A stretch of DNA of 64,000 bases from Acidimangrovimonas sediminis (GCF_002871005.1 NZ_PHSN01000004.1:372001-436000); one strand, 5' to 3'. Positions 43,223 through 52,799 are shown, counted from the first letter of the stretch. The notes: generated from the sequence alone by a model not told the origin. Made by a program: numbers and translations.

Positions 43223-44128
43223 ATGACAGCCAAGCCGCAAGACCGGGACGGCCCCGGCATCGTGCAGCGGATGGGGCGCCGCATCGGGCGGCGGATCGCG
43301 CGCTATCTCGAGGCGCCGACGGCGCGCTATGTGCCCTTCAACGCCATCCCGCCCGAGGCGCTTCGCGATGCGCTCCGCCCCGGCGACGTGCTGCTGGTCG
43401 AGGGCGACAGGCGGATCTCGGCGGCGATCAAGTACCTGACCCATTCGACCTGGTCGCACGCCGCCTTCTACACCGGCGGACCGGAGGGCGCCGAGCTGAT
43501 CGAGGCCGACCTCGAGGCCGGGGTGCGGCGGATCGCGCTGGAGGCCTATGCCGGGCTGAACACCCGGATCTGCCGCCCGCGGCTGATCGCGCCCGAGGAT
43601 CGCGAGGCGGTGATCGGCTACATGCAGGCAGGGCTTGGCCGCAGCTACGACCTGAAGAACGTGATCGACCTTGCGCGCTACCTCATGCCGATGCCGCCGG
43701 TTCCTGCGCGGATGCGCCGGCGCATGCTGGCGCTGGGATCGGGCGATCCGACCCGGGCGATCTGTTCCACCCTGATCGCCGAGGCGTTCCAGTCGGTGGG
43801 CTACCCTATCCTGCCCGAGCGTCCGACGCCCCGCGCCTCCACCCCCGGCGATCCCCGGTCGGACAGCCGGGCCGCGGCCGAGGCGGACGCACGGCGCGAG
43901 CTTATGCATATCCGCCACCACTCGCTCTTCACCCCGCGCGATTTCGATCTCTCGCCGTATTTCGAGGTGGTCAAGCCGACGCTGATCCGGGGGTTCGACT
44001 ACCGCGCGCACCGCTGGACGGACTGGACCCCCGCGCCCGGCCCGGGCGACGGTGGCAATCCCTCGGATGCGGACGAGCCGGACCGGCCGGACGCGCGGGG
44101 CGCTACAATCGCGCGACCGTCCCCTTGA
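43223..44128 (+). CDS. YiiX-like permuted NlpC/P60 cysteine hydrolase
   Basis: 301 residues. The circularly permuted papain-like core has the histidine before the cysteine: THSTWSHAAFYTG (His79) and AICSTLIAEAFQSVGYP (Cys181), with LRPGDVLLVEG before them. Relatives (YiiX/YebB, YaeF) act on peptides, cell-wall amides or lipids; the substrate is unknown. No signal peptide is visible, but there is a basic N-terminus. The Asp/Gly/Pro-rich tail overlaps the end of the anti-sigma gene on the other strand by 26 bases. Confidence 0.82.
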   Translation: MTAKPQDRDGPGIVQRMGRRIGRRIARYLEAPTARYVPFNAIPPEALRDALRPGDVLLVEGDRRISAAIKYLTHSTWSHAAFYTGGPEGAELIEADLEAGVRRIALEAYAGLNTRICRPRLIAPEDREAVIGYMQAGLGRSYDLKNVIDLARYLMPMPPVPARMRRRMLALGSGDPTRAICSTLIAEAFQSVGYPILPERPTPRASTPGDPRSDSRAAAEADARRELMHIRHHSLFTPRDFDLSPYFEVVKPTLIRGFDYRAHRWTDWTPAPGPGDGGNPSDADEPDRPDARGATIARPSP

Positions 44129-44795
44129 CCAGCACCGGCCCGGTCGGCTTGCCCACGCGCGAGCCGCCCGCCGGCTCAAGGCTGACAGCCAGCACCGAGC
44201 CCGGCAGCAAGGCCGGAACCACGGTGCGGGTCTGCGCCCCGCGCAGAACACCCAGCGACATCGGGATCCCGCCGTCGCGGATCAGCCACAGTTCGTAGGA
44301 CTTGCCATCCGCGGGCGCCGGGCCCGAGGTGCGAGAGACCACCAGCGCGCCGTCCGCGGCATCCCAGTCGGCCGAGAAGGTCAGCTTCTCGCCCTGCCCC
44401 TCCAGCGTGGCCGCGTAATGCGCGGGCGGCGGGCGGATCCCCCCGGTCTCGCCCAGGATGATGAAGAAGAAGGCAAAGGCGGCCGCCACCCCCAACGACA
44501 GGATCCCCATCATGCGGATGAAATACCGCCCCTGCACCCGGCCCGGCGTTCCGAACAGCCGCCGTTCGATCCGCGGCATCAGGTCGGGCACCGGCAGCGG
44601 CACATATTCGACGTTGAGGGATGCAAAGTGAACCTCCCATTCCGTGACCCGCACGCGAAAGGCCGGATCCGAACGCAGGCGCGCCTCGACCGCGATACGT
44701 TCCTCGCGGTCCAGCGTGCCGAGGACGAATTCCGCGGCCAGCAGGTCGTCCTCGCCGCCGCTTCCGGGGCCGATCTGTCTGGGAAAGTCGGTCAT
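44103..44795 (-). CDS. RskA-type membrane anti-sigma factor
   Basis: 230 residues: a cytosolic N-terminal anti-sigma domain (about 15-65, DLLAAEFVLGTLDREERIAVEARL), one membrane helix (about 94-115) and a periplasmic RskA-like domain of about 110 residues ending GPVLVKGTVARL. It has no zinc-binding HxxxCxxC motif. The start is fixed by the ATGA overlap with the sigma gene, and it presumably binds that sigma. It shares clear similarity along its length with the C-terminal part of the fusion protein at 45626-46831. Confidence 0.9.
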   Translation of the reverse strand: MTDFPRQIGPGSGGEDDLLAAEFVLGTLDREERIAVEARLRSDPAFRVRVTEWEVHFASLNVEYVPLPVPDLMPRIERRLFGTPGRVQGRYFIRMMGILSLGVAAAFAFFFIILGETGGIRPPPAHYAATLEGQGEKLTFSADWDAADGALVVSRTSGPAPADGKSYELWLIRDGGIPMSLGVLRGAQTRTVVPALLPGSVLAVSLEPAGGSRVGKPTGPVLVKGTVARL

Positions 44796-45334
44796 CGGTC
44801 GAGACACTCACGAAGCTTGATCAGGCTGCGCCGCAGCCAGGTCCGGACGGTATTGAGCGGGATCTCGTGCCGCTGGGCAAGCTGCGCATAGCTCAGCCCG
44901 TCGAGATAGGCACCCTTGATCGCGGCGGCCCGCTCGGGCTCCAGCGTGTCGATGCAATCGCCGATCCGCCGGATCTCGGCCGCGGCGACGGTCTGCTGCT
45001 CGGGGCCCGGGCCGTGATCGGGCACCCGTGCGATGGCCTCGTCGATCGCCCGGGTCCGTTCCGGCCGCGCCCTCAGGCGGTCGATCGCGTGGTTGCGGGC
45101 GATCGCTATGAGCCAGGTCATCGCCCGCGCCCGGGTGGGATCGTAGCGGTTCGCGCGCAGCCAGATCCGGGTGAATACCTCCTGCAGCGCGTCTTCTGCC
45201 TCGGCCCGGTCGCCGAGGATCCGCATCGTCACAGCGAAAAGCTTGCCCGCCGCCGCATCGTACAGCTCGCGCAGCGCGTCGCGGTCCTGCACGGCAAGCC
45301 GTGCCATCAGGTCGGCCAAAGGATCGGGGGTCAT
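44792..45334 (-). CDS. ECF sigma factor
   Basis: 180 residues, a group 4 RNA polymerase sigma factor. Sigma-2 is at about 22-92: RELYDAAAGKLFAVTMRILGDRAEAEDALQEVFTRIW in sections, then MTWLIAIARNHAIDRLR. Sigma-4 is at about 125-177 with HTH LDGLSYAQLAQRHEIPLNTVRTWLRRSLIKLRECL in sections. ATG 45334 has GGTGGAG upstream. It is co-translated with the anti-sigma gene. The 291 bases upstream, which separate it from the fusion gene, contain no motif I can name. Confidence 0.93.
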   Translation of the reverse strand: MTPDPLADLMARLAVQDRDALRELYDAAAGKLFAVTMRILGDRAEAEDALQEVFTRIWLRANRYDPTRARAMTWLIAIARNHAIDRLRARPERTRAIDEAIARVPDHGPGPEQQTVAAAEIRRIGDCIDTLEPERAAAIKGAYLDGLSYAQLAQRHEIPLNTVRTWLRRSLIKLRECLDR

Positions 45335-45625
45335 GCGGACTCCACCCCTCGGGCCAGACCTCCGCGCGTGCTCCGCTCCGGCAGACCGGCCCGGCGTCGT
45401 GGCCGGCCGCCTGCATCCAGGCGCACCCACATGCGCACGGCGGGGCGCGCTGCGGACGGCACAGGTACGCCGGACGCAGGCACGCCCGGGGCGAACCGGT
45501 CATCACGCCTGAATCCGGCGAACGAGAGGTCGAACTGCGACCGGCCGGCCCTCATACCCGTCCTTCCCGGCAGGTCCCGGTCGGGGACCCGCCCGAGGCG
45601 CGGGGACCGCCGCCCGCCCGCGCCG

Positions 45626-46831
45626 TTACAACCTGACCACCTGGCCCTTCACCAGCATCGGGCCCGAAGGCTCGGACGGCTGGTTGCCGGTGGCTTCCTG
45701 GGTCACCCCCAGCTGCGCCCCCTCGGGGATCCGCGACACCAGCGTGACCGTCTCTTCCTCCCGCAATACCAGAAGCGGGCTGGCCTTGCCATCCATACCC
45801 AGCAGCCAGAGGTTGTAGGCCTTGCCGGGGTCCGCCTTCGCCCCTGCCGTGTGCAGCACCTCGAGCTTGCGCGAGCTGGAATCCCAGGCCGCGGCAAAGA
45901 CCAGAGGCTGCCCCTCCGCGTCCAGCGTCGCCGCGTAGATCCGCGGCGCCGGCGTCATGTCGCGCACTGCGATCACAGTGACCGCGGCCACAAGGATCAC
46001 CGCCGCCACGCCGCCCGCGATCGCCATGCCCAGCCGCTTGAGGTTGGTCTGCTGCACCCGGGCAGGCGTGCCGAAGATCCAGGCCTCGATCTGGGTTGTC
46101 AGATCCGGGGCCGAAACCGCGACATAGGAGGCATTGAGCGGCGAGAACCGCGCCCGCCACGTGGAGACATGGGCCCGGAAGCGGGTTTCGGCCGGGTTCG
46201 CCAGCCGACGCTCCGCCTCGCGACGGGCATCGTGATCGAGCGAGCCGAGCACGAATTCCGCCGCGAAAAGGCCATCCTCGGACCCGTCGTCATCGGGCGG
46301 CACGACGCCGTGCATCTGCGCCGCGCCGACGCAATCCTTCAGAGAGCTCAGGCAGCCGTGCAGGAAACTTCGCATCTCGGCCTCGGGCTTGCCGGTCACG
46401 GCGGCCAGTTCGGCATAGGACAACCCGCCCAGATACCCCGAGCGCAGCGCCGCGGAGCAGGCTCCGTCAAGCTTCTGCATGCAGGGGGTGACCCGCATCT
46501 CCTCCTCATGTTTCATGAAGCTCGCTTCCGGGCCGGCGGGACCGGCGCGGTCGGGACGCGCACGGCGCCGGTCGATGGCGCAATCCCGCGTCAACCCGAT
46601 CAGGAAGTCGATCCCGCGCTCGTGGTCGGGGTCGAACCAGGCCGGGTGCACCCACATCCGGGTGAACACGTCCTGCAGCGTCAGCTCGGCCTCGGCCCGG
46701 TTCCCGAGGATGCGCAGCGCAACCCCGTAAAGCCTGGCGGATACCGCGCGATAAAGCCCACCGAAAGCCTCCCGATCCTGGTGGGCAACCTGTGTCAGCA
46801 GGCCCGCAATGGGGCCGGTTTCGTCAGTCAT
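45626..46831 (-). CDS. Fused ECF sigma-like and anti-sigma protein
   Basis: 401 residues in one frame. Residues about 10-95 are sigma-2-like (LYGVALRILGNRAEAELTLQDVFTRMW), 115-168 sigma-4-like (GYLGGLSYAELAAVTGKPEAEM...LHGCLSSLKDCV), 185-235 an anti-sigma domain (LFAAEFVLGSLDHDARREAERRL), 267-289 a membrane helix, and 295-401 an RskA-like periplasmic domain ending GPMLVKGQVVRL. Each part resembles the separate sigma and anti-sigma genes next door. Compared with that sigma, the recognition-helix arginines (VRTWLRR) are replaced (MRSFLHG) and MTWLIAIARN is IDFLIGLTRD, so promoter recognition may be weakened or lost. Its ATG shares one base with the stop of the upstream RACo-like gene. Confidence 0.9.
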   Translation of the reverse strand: MTDETGPIAGLLTQVAHQDREAFGGLYRAVSARLYGVALRILGNRAEAELTLQDVFTRMWVHPAWFDPDHERGIDFLIGLTRDCAIDRRRARPDRAGPAGPEASFMKHEEEMRVTPCMQKLDGACSAALRSGYLGGLSYAELAAVTGKPEAEMRSFLHGCLSSLKDCVGAAQMHGVVPPDDDGSEDGLFAAEFVLGSLDHDARREAERRLANPAETRFRAHVSTWRARFSPLNASYVAVSAPDLTTQIEAWIFGTPARVQQTNLKRLGMAIAGGVAAVILVAAVTVIAVRDMTPAPRIYAATLDAEGQPLVFAAAWDSSSRKLEVLHTAGAKADPGKAYNLWLLGMDGKASPLLVLREEETVTLVSRIPEGAQLGVTQEATGNQPSEPSGPMLVKGQVVRL

Positions 46832-48882
46832 CAGCGCCTCCTCCTGCGACCTCCCTCGCGGTCGCTGCCGATGTTGAACGAGACATCAGGCAGGGGCGCT
46901 ATCGCGGTCAGGTGGGGGAACGGATCAGTCGCGTGCGGCAGCGCATTGGCGTTGACGAAATGCTCCTGAAACCTCGGTTCGATCGCCGTCTCCACCTTGT
47001 GTATGCCGCGCACCACGGCCTCGATCTCGCTACGGGCGCCGTTATTGCAAAGCGCAATTCTTGCACCCGTCCCAGCAGCATTGCCTGCCGAGATCACTTT
47101 TTCAAGAGGAACGTCGGGAATCATGCCGATAACCATTGCATGTTTCGGCGAAATGTGTGCGCCAAACGCCCCCGCAAGCACTACCCGATCGACGTGATCG
47201 ATTCCCAATTCGTCCATCAGAAGCCGGGCGCCGGCATAGAGCGCGGACTTGGCCAGCTGGATCGCCCGGATGTCGCCCTGGGTCACGCTAATCCGCGGCC
47301 CGCCCGTCGCGGTGCCGTCGTGGATCAGGTAGGAATGGGTTCGCCCCTCGGGCAGCATCCGCGGCGTTCCGACCTGCTCGGCAGAACCGATCAGCCCCTT
47401 GGAATCGACGATACCGGCCATCCGCATCTCGGCCACCGCCTCGATGATGCCAGATCCACAAATTCCAGTGATTCCCGTATCTTGCGTGGCGTCTTTAAAG
47501 CCATCTTCGTCGGACCAGAGGTCACAGCCGATCACTTTGAAGCGCGGCTCCTTCGTTGCCGGGTCGATCGTCAGCCGCTCGATCGCACCCGGCGCCGCGC
47601 GCTGCCCGGAGGAGATCTGCGCCCCCTCGAAGGCCGGTCCGGTGGGCGAGGAACAGGCCAGCACCTTGTCCTTGTTGCCCAGCAGGATCTCGGCATTGGT
47701 GCCGACATCGACGATCAGCACCATGTCCTCGGATTTCTGCGGCTGCTCGGCCAGCGCCACGGCCGCGCAATCGGCCCCCACATGGCCCGCGATGCAGGGC
47801 AGGATGTAGATCCCGGCCCGCGGGTTGATCGCGGTAAGATCAAGGTCGGGCGCGGTCAGGTTGAGCGCCTCGGACACCGCCAGCGCAAAGGGCGCCTGAC
47901 CCAGCTCCACCGGGTCGATGCCCAGAAGAAGGTGGTGCATCACCGGGTTGCAGACGAAGACCGCCTCCATGATCTGCCCCGGCTCGATGCCCGCCTCGCC
48001 CGCCAAGCCGGTGGCGAGGTCGTTCAGCGCGCCGCGCACCGCCGCGGTCATCTCGACATCCCCGCCTGGGTTCATCATGGCATAGCTCACCCGGCTCATC
48101 AGGTCCTCGCCGAAGCGGATCTGCGGGTTCATGACGCCCGCCGAGGCGCTGACCTGCCCGTTGCGCAGGTCGACCAGATGCGCCGCGATGGTGGTGGAGC
48201 CGAGGTCGATCGCAAGACCGTAAAGCCGCCCCTCGTGGAAGCCCGGCCAGATCTGAAGAAGCCGCGGAACATCGTCGTGATGCCCTCGGCTCAGCGCCAC
48301 CGTGACCTTCCATTCCCCCTTGCGCAGCACCGTCTGAAGCTCACGCAGAAGATCAAGAGAGGCGCTCAGGTCCTTGATTTTCCACTGATCTGACAGTGCG
48401 CGCTTGAGCCTCTCGAAATCTCCTGAAGGCTCATGCATGTCGGGCTCGGCCACTTCGACGTAGTAAAGCCGTGTCGCCGGATCCATGACGATCTCGCGCG
48501 TGTCGGCGGCCTTGCGGACGACCTGCTTGTGCACCTGACTCTCGGGCGGCACGTCGATCACCACGTCGCCCTCGATCCGCGCCTGACAGCCAAGCCGGCG
48601 GCCGGGCTTCAGCCCGCGCACCCGGTCATAGCGCTCCTCGACCGCGTTGATCGGGCTCAGCGCGTCAGAGGCCACCGTTACCCCGTGTTTCGGGAAGGCG
48701 CCGTAGCCCGGGCTGACCTGGCACTTGGAACAGATCCCCCGCATCCCGCAGACGCTGTCGAGATCGACGCCCAGCTGCCGCGCGGCGGCGAGGACGGGCG
48801 TGCCCTTCGGCACCCGCCCACGCTTGCCCGAGGGGGTGAAGATCACCAATGCGTCGTCACGGGCCGCGCTGTCGTCCGCCAT
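46831..48882 (-). CDS. RACo/RamA-like [2Fe-2S] ASKHA-domain protein
   Basis: 683 residues. The N-terminal ferredoxin-type domain has cluster ligands Cys45, Cys51, Cys54 and Cys99 (CGMRGICSKC...LGCQ). A linker follows, then an actin-like ATPase domain with AIDLGSTTIAAHLVDL and IVDVGTNAEILLG. Proteins of this type (RACo, RamA) use ATP to drive reduction of cobalt in corrinoid methyltransferase proteins. No corrinoid protein or methyltransferase gene is nearby, so the partner is unknown. ATG 48882 is close to the first beta strand; a longer frame has only low-complexity sequence. Confidence 0.9.
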   Translation of the reverse strand: MADDSAARDDALVIFTPSGKRGRVPKGTPVLAAARQLGVDLDSVCGMRGICSKCQVSPGYGAFPKHGVTVASDALSPINAVEERYDRVRGLKPGRRLGCQARIEGDVVIDVPPESQVHKQVVRKAADTREIVMDPATRLYYVEVAEPDMHEPSGDFERLKRALSDQWKIKDLSASLDLLRELQTVLRKGEWKVTVALSRGHHDDVPRLLQIWPGFHEGRLYGLAIDLGSTTIAAHLVDLRNGQVSASAGVMNPQIRFGEDLMSRVSYAMMNPGGDVEMTAAVRGALNDLATGLAGEAGIEPGQIMEAVFVCNPVMHHLLLGIDPVELGQAPFALAVSEALNLTAPDLDLTAINPRAGIYILPCIAGHVGADCAAVALAEQPQKSEDMVLIVDVGTNAEILLGNKDKVLACSSPTGPAFEGAQISSGQRAAPGAIERLTIDPATKEPRFKVIGCDLWSDEDGFKDATQDTGITGICGSGIIEAVAEMRMAGIVDSKGLIGSAEQVGTPRMLPEGRTHSYLIHDGTATGGPRISVTQGDIRAIQLAKSALYAGARLLMDELGIDHVDRVVLAGAFGAHISPKHAMVIGMIPDVPLEKVISAGNAAGTGARIALCNNGARSEIEAVVRGIHKVETAIEPRFQEHFVNANALPHATDPFPHLTAIAPLPDVSFNIGSDREGGRRRRR

Positions 48883-49001
48883 GGGTCGCTCCTGTCCTGT
48901 CCCCTCCGTTCTAGGCGGGACCGGGCGCCCCGCCATGGCGGAAAGCGACACGGCGGCGGCGCATGGCGGCGTAGGGTGCGTTTCCACGTACCCCCGGAAC
49001 A

Positions 49002-50600
49002 TCAGCCGCGCAGGTAGTCCAGCAGCATGCGGGTAGAGCCGTCCTTGGCGCTGGCATCCGCGCCGTTCTCCAGCATCGGCACCAGCGTCTGCGCCAGCTC
49101 CTTGCCCAGCTCGACCCCCCATTGATCGAAGCTGTTGATGCCGAGGATCACCCCCTCGACGAACACCCGGTGCTCGTAGAGCGCGATGATCTGGCCCAGC
49201 ACGAAGGGCGTGAGCTTGGGGTAAAGCAGCGTGGTCGACGGCCGGTTGCCCGGGAACACCCGGTGGCGCGCCTGACGTTCCAGCTCATCGCCCTCCAGCC
49301 CCTTGGCTTCCATCATCTTCCGCGCGGTCTCCAGGCTGCGGCCCTTCATCAGCGCCTCGGATTGGGCCAGGCAATTCGCCGCCAGCAGACGGTGCATCGG
49401 CGCCAGCTCCGGCTCATGCCCTTCGCGGCCCAGCAGGAACTCGCAGGGGATCACGCGGGTGCCCTGGTGGATCAACTGGTAGAAGGCGTGCTGGCCGTTC
49501 GTGCCGGGTTCGCCCCAGACCACGGGCCCCGAGTCGCGCGCCAGCGTCTCGCCGTCCATCGCCACGCTCTTGCCGTTCGATTCCATCTCCAGTTGCTGAA
49601 GATAGGCAGGCAGGCGGGACAGGTGCTGATCGTAGGGCAGCACGGCGCGGGTTGCATGGCCGCAGACCTGGTTGTGCCAGATCCCCACCAGCGCCAGCAG
49701 CACCGGCAGGTTGTCGACGAAGGGGGTGGACAGGAAATGCTCGTCCATCGCGCGGCCGCCGGCGAGGAACTCGTCGAAATGTTCCGGCCCCACGGCCAGC
49801 ATCAGGCTGAGCCCGATCGGCCCCCACATCGAATAGCGCCCGCCCACCCAGTCGGCAAAGCCGAAGACACGCTCCTCGGCGATGCCGAAGGCCGAGGTCT
49901 TGTCGAGCGCGGTCGAGACGGCCGCGAACTGCGCCGCGGGATCCTTGACCCCGGCCGCCATCCAGTCGCGGGCGGCATCGGCATTGGCCATCGTCTCCTG
50001 CGTAGTGAAGGTCTTCGAGGCCACGATCACCAGTGTCGTCGCCGGATCGAGCGGCCCGAGGATGTCATGCACATGCGCCGGATCGACGTTCGAGACGAAA
50101 TGCGTGCGCGGACCATCGGCATAGGGCGCCAGCGCGATCGCCCCCATCGCGGGCCCAAGGTCGGACCCGCCGATGCCGATATTGACCACGTCGGTGATCT
50201 TGCCACCCTGCCCGGCAAAGCTGCCGTCGCGCACCGCACGGGCAAAGTCGGACATCTGGTCGTGGACGCGGCGCACCGCGGACATCACGTCCTCGCCATC
50301 GACGGTCACGCTGCCCTCGAGGTTGCGCAGCGCCGTATGCAGCACGGCCCGCCCCTCGGTCTCATTGATCTTCGCGCCGGCGAACATCGCGTCGCGTCGC
50401 GCTGCGACGCCCGCATCCTCGGCCAGCCGGACCAGCAGGCCCCGCGCGGTGGCGTCGATATTGGTCTTCGAGTAGTCGAACAGCAAGCCGTCGGCATGGG
50501 CGGAAAATTCCGCCGACCGGCTGCGGTTTTCGAACAGTTCCGCCAGAGTGCGGCGCTTCACGCCCGCGTGGTGCGCGGCGAGATCATCCCAGCTGCCCAT
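49002..50600 (-). CDS. pgi: Glucose-6-phosphate isomerase
   Basis: 532 residues, cytosolic, interconverting glucose- and fructose-6-phosphate. Signatures: [47 protein letters not shown] and [17 protein letters not shown] with the catalytic Lys region. It is the last of zwf-pgl-pgi, 15 bases after pgl. Confidence 0.97.
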   Translation of the reverse strand: MGSWDDLAAHHAGVKRRTLAELFENRSRSAEFSAHADGLLFDYSKTNIDATARGLLVRLAEDAGVAARRDAMFAGAKINETEGRAVLHTALRNLEGSVTVDGEDVMSAVRRVHDQMSDFARAVRDGSFAGQGGKITDVVNIGIGGSDLGPAMGAIALAPYADGPRTHFVSNVDPAHVHDILGPLDPATTLVIVASKTFTTQETMANADAARDWMAAGVKDPAAQFAAVSTALDKTSAFGIAEERVFGFADWVGGRYSMWGPIGLSLMLAVGPEHFDEFLAGGRAMDEHFLSTPFVDNLPVLLALVGIWHNQVCGHATRAVLPYDQHLSRLPAYLQQLEMESNGKSVAMDGETLARDSGPVVWGEPGTNGQHAFYQLIHQGTRVIPCEFLLGREGHEPELAPMHRLLAANCLAQSEALMKGRSLETARKMMEAKGLEGDELERQARHRVFPGNRPSTTLLYPKLTPFVLGQIIALYEHRVFVEGVILGINSFDQWGVELGKELAQTLVPMLENGADASAKDGSTRMLLDYLRG

Positions 50601-50615
50601 AGGCGCTCATCCCTT

Positions 50616-51287
50616 CTATTCGGCCCAGTGTACGGTCGCGTCGTCGAGTATCACCCGGATCGGCGCCTCGGCGAGAGACATCTTGTCGGCGCGTTCCAGC
50701 GCCGCGCGCTTCTCGGGCCCGACGATCACCACGTGCACCCGCATCGCCTGCCGCAGCACCGGCGCCGAAAGCGTGATCCGCGCCTCGGAGGCGCCGGGCA
50801 CCTGGATCGGCACCAGCACCGGCGCGTCGGCGGCAAGCGCGGCCTCCGCCCCTTCGGCCCCCGGGATGATCGAGGCGGTGTGCAGATCGCCCCCCATGCC
50901 CAACAGCAGCACGTGAATCGGCAGGTGAACGCGCACCTGCTCGATGAGCTCGTCGATCTTGTCGCCCGGGTTCTCGGTCCCGTTGTAGAGCGGCACGAAC
51001 TGGGCCGCCGCGGCCTTGTCCTGCAGAAGCCGGTTCTTGACCAACCGCGCGTTGGAGCGCGGCGCATCCTCGGGCAGCCAGCGTTCATCCGACGGCAGGA
51101 TCGAGACCCGGCCCCAGTCGAGGTCGATATCGCCCAGCACGTCGAAGATCGGGCCGGGCGTGGTGCCGCCCGGCACGCAGAAGGTGGCCCGCGGCTCGCG
51201 CCGCAGGAAGTCGCCCAGCTCGCTGGTCAGGCGGTCGGCAAGCGACAGGAACATCATGTCCCGGTCGGGGTATTCTACGAACTTCAT
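50616..51287 (-). CDS. pgl: 6-phosphogluconolactonase
   Basis: 223 residues of the DevB/SOL type, hydrolysing the lactone made by Zwf. Motifs: FCVPGGTTPGPIFDVL, ILPSDERWLPEDAPRSNARLVKN and LLGMGGDLHTASIIPGA (usually GxGxDGHxAS; here GGDLHTAS). ATG 51287 overlaps the zwf stop (ATGA). Confidence 0.94.
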   Translation of the reverse strand: MKFVEYPDRDMMFLSLADRLTSELGDFLRREPRATFCVPGGTTPGPIFDVLGDIDLDWGRVSILPSDERWLPEDAPRSNARLVKNRLLQDKAAAAQFVPLYNGTENPGDKIDELIEQVRVHLPIHVLLLGMGGDLHTASIIPGAEGAEAALAADAPVLVPIQVPGASEARITLSAPVLRQAMRVHVVIVGPEKRAALERADKMSLAEAPIRVILDDATVHWAE

Positions 51288-52756
51288 CCGCGCAGCTCCC
51301 TCCATCTGCGGCCATCCCGGTGCAGAAGCATCAACGCATCCTCCGGCCCCGAGGATCCCGGATCATAGCCTCGCGGCCGGTCGCCCCGTTCCTCCCATCC
51401 CTCGATGATCGGGTCGGTCCAGGCCCAGGCCGCCTCGACCTCGTCGCCACGCATGAAGAGCGTCTGGTTGCCGCGGATCACGTCCATGATCAGCCGCTCG
51501 TAGGCATCGGGAATGTCGGTGCCGTCTTCCCCCAGCGCATCGGCGAAGGTCATGTCAAGCGGCACCTCGGTCAGGCGCATGCCGCCCGGCCCCGGCTCCT
51601 TGATCATCACCGAAAGGGTCATCCCCTCGTCGGGCTGCAACCGGATCGCCAGGACGTTCTCGCGCCATTCGTCCTCTTCGCCGAAGATCGAGTGCGGCGG
51701 CTCCTTGAAGATGATCGCGATCTCGGAGGTCCGGGCACGCAGCTTCTTTCCGGTGCGCAGGTAGAACGGCACCCCCTGCCAGCGCCAGTTGGCGATCCCC
51801 ACCTTCAGGGCGATGTAGCTTTCGGTCCGCGAGTGCGGATCCTCGACATCGTCGAGGTAGGAGGGTTCGGCCTTCACCCCCTGCGCCGCGGGCCGCCCGC
51901 GGTACTGGCCGCGCACGATATCCTCGTGCGGCACGGGCGAGAGCGCGCGGATCACCTTGAGCTTCTCGTCGCGCACGGCATCGGGTTCGAACTTGTAGGG
52001 CGGCTCCATCGCGATCAGGCACAGAAGCTGCATCATGTGGTTCTGCACCATGTCCCGCATGGCGCCCGACTTGTCGTAGTACCCACCGCGGCCGCCGACG
52101 CCCACGGTTTCCGCCACGGTAATCTGCACGTGGTCGACGTGCTGGGCATTCCACAGCGGCTCGAACAACGAGTTGGCGAAGCGCACCGCCATCAGGTTCT
52201 GGACGGTTTCCTTGCCGAGATAATGGTCGATCCGGTAGATCTGCGTCTCGTCGAAATGCTCGGCGAGGGTCTTGTTCAGCGCCCGCGCCGAGGCGAGGTC
52301 GCGGCCGAAGGGCTTTTCCACCACGATCCGGCTGTCGGCATCGGCGATCCCGTATTCGTTGAGCTTCTCGGCCAGCGCGCCAAACAGCGACGGCCCGACC
52401 GAGAAGTAGAACGCCCGCACCACGCCGTCGCGCATCAGGCCCTTGAGGGTTTCCCACCCGCCCTCGGCCTGGGCGTCGGTGGCGACATAGGAAAGGCGCG
52501 CGAGGAATTCCTTGATCTGCGCCTTGTCATGCTTCGACTTCGGGATGAACTCCTCGATCGCGTCCGAGACGAACTTGCGATAGGCGTCATCGTCCATCTC
52601 GGACCGGGCCGCGCCGATGATCCGTGCCTCGTCGGGCATCTGCCCGGCCAGGAACCGCCGGTAGAGACCGGGAAGGATCTTGCGGCGCGCCAGATCGCCG
52701 GTGCCCCCGAAGATGACCAGATCGAACGGGTCGACCGGAATGACTCGCGATACCAT
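51284..52756 (-). CDS. zwf: Glucose-6-phosphate 1-dehydrogenase
   Basis: 490 residues. First oxidative step from glucose-6-phosphate to the pentose phosphate or Entner-Doudoroff pathway. The nucleotide-binding start is LVIFGGTGDLARRKILPGLY, and RIDHYLGKETVQN holds the catalytic His-Lys. VRGQYRGRP is also conserved. A perfect LacI-type palindrome lies about 50 bases upstream. edd and eda are not in the window. Confidence 0.97.
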   Translation of the reverse strand: MVSRVIPVDPFDLVIFGGTGDLARRKILPGLYRRFLAGQMPDEARIIGAARSEMDDDAYRKFVSDAIEEFIPKSKHDKAQIKEFLARLSYVATDAQAEGGWETLKGLMRDGVVRAFYFSVGPSLFGALAEKLNEYGIADADSRIVVEKPFGRDLASARALNKTLAEHFDETQIYRIDHYLGKETVQNLMAVRFANSLFEPLWNAQHVDHVQITVAETVGVGGRGGYYDKSGAMRDMVQNHMMQLLCLIAMEPPYKFEPDAVRDEKLKVIRALSPVPHEDIVRGQYRGRPAAQGVKAEPSYLDDVEDPHSRTESYIALKVGIANWRWQGVPFYLRTGKKLRARTSEIAIIFKEPPHSIFGEEDEWRENVLAIRLQPDEGMTLSVMIKEPGPGGMRLTEVPLDMTFADALGEDGTDIPDAYERLIMDVIRGNQTLFMRGDEVEAAWAWTDPIIEGWEERGDRPRGYDPGSSGPEDALMLLHRDGRRWRELRG

Positions 52757-52799
52757 CTGCCCTCGCTTTCATGCCGCGCCGTGCCTCGCCGCGGATTTT

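Noticed and set aside
45501-45545. A second LexA box upstream of the ECF sigma gene
   Set aside because: Two GAAC words occur close together, but their spacing is eight bases rather than seven.
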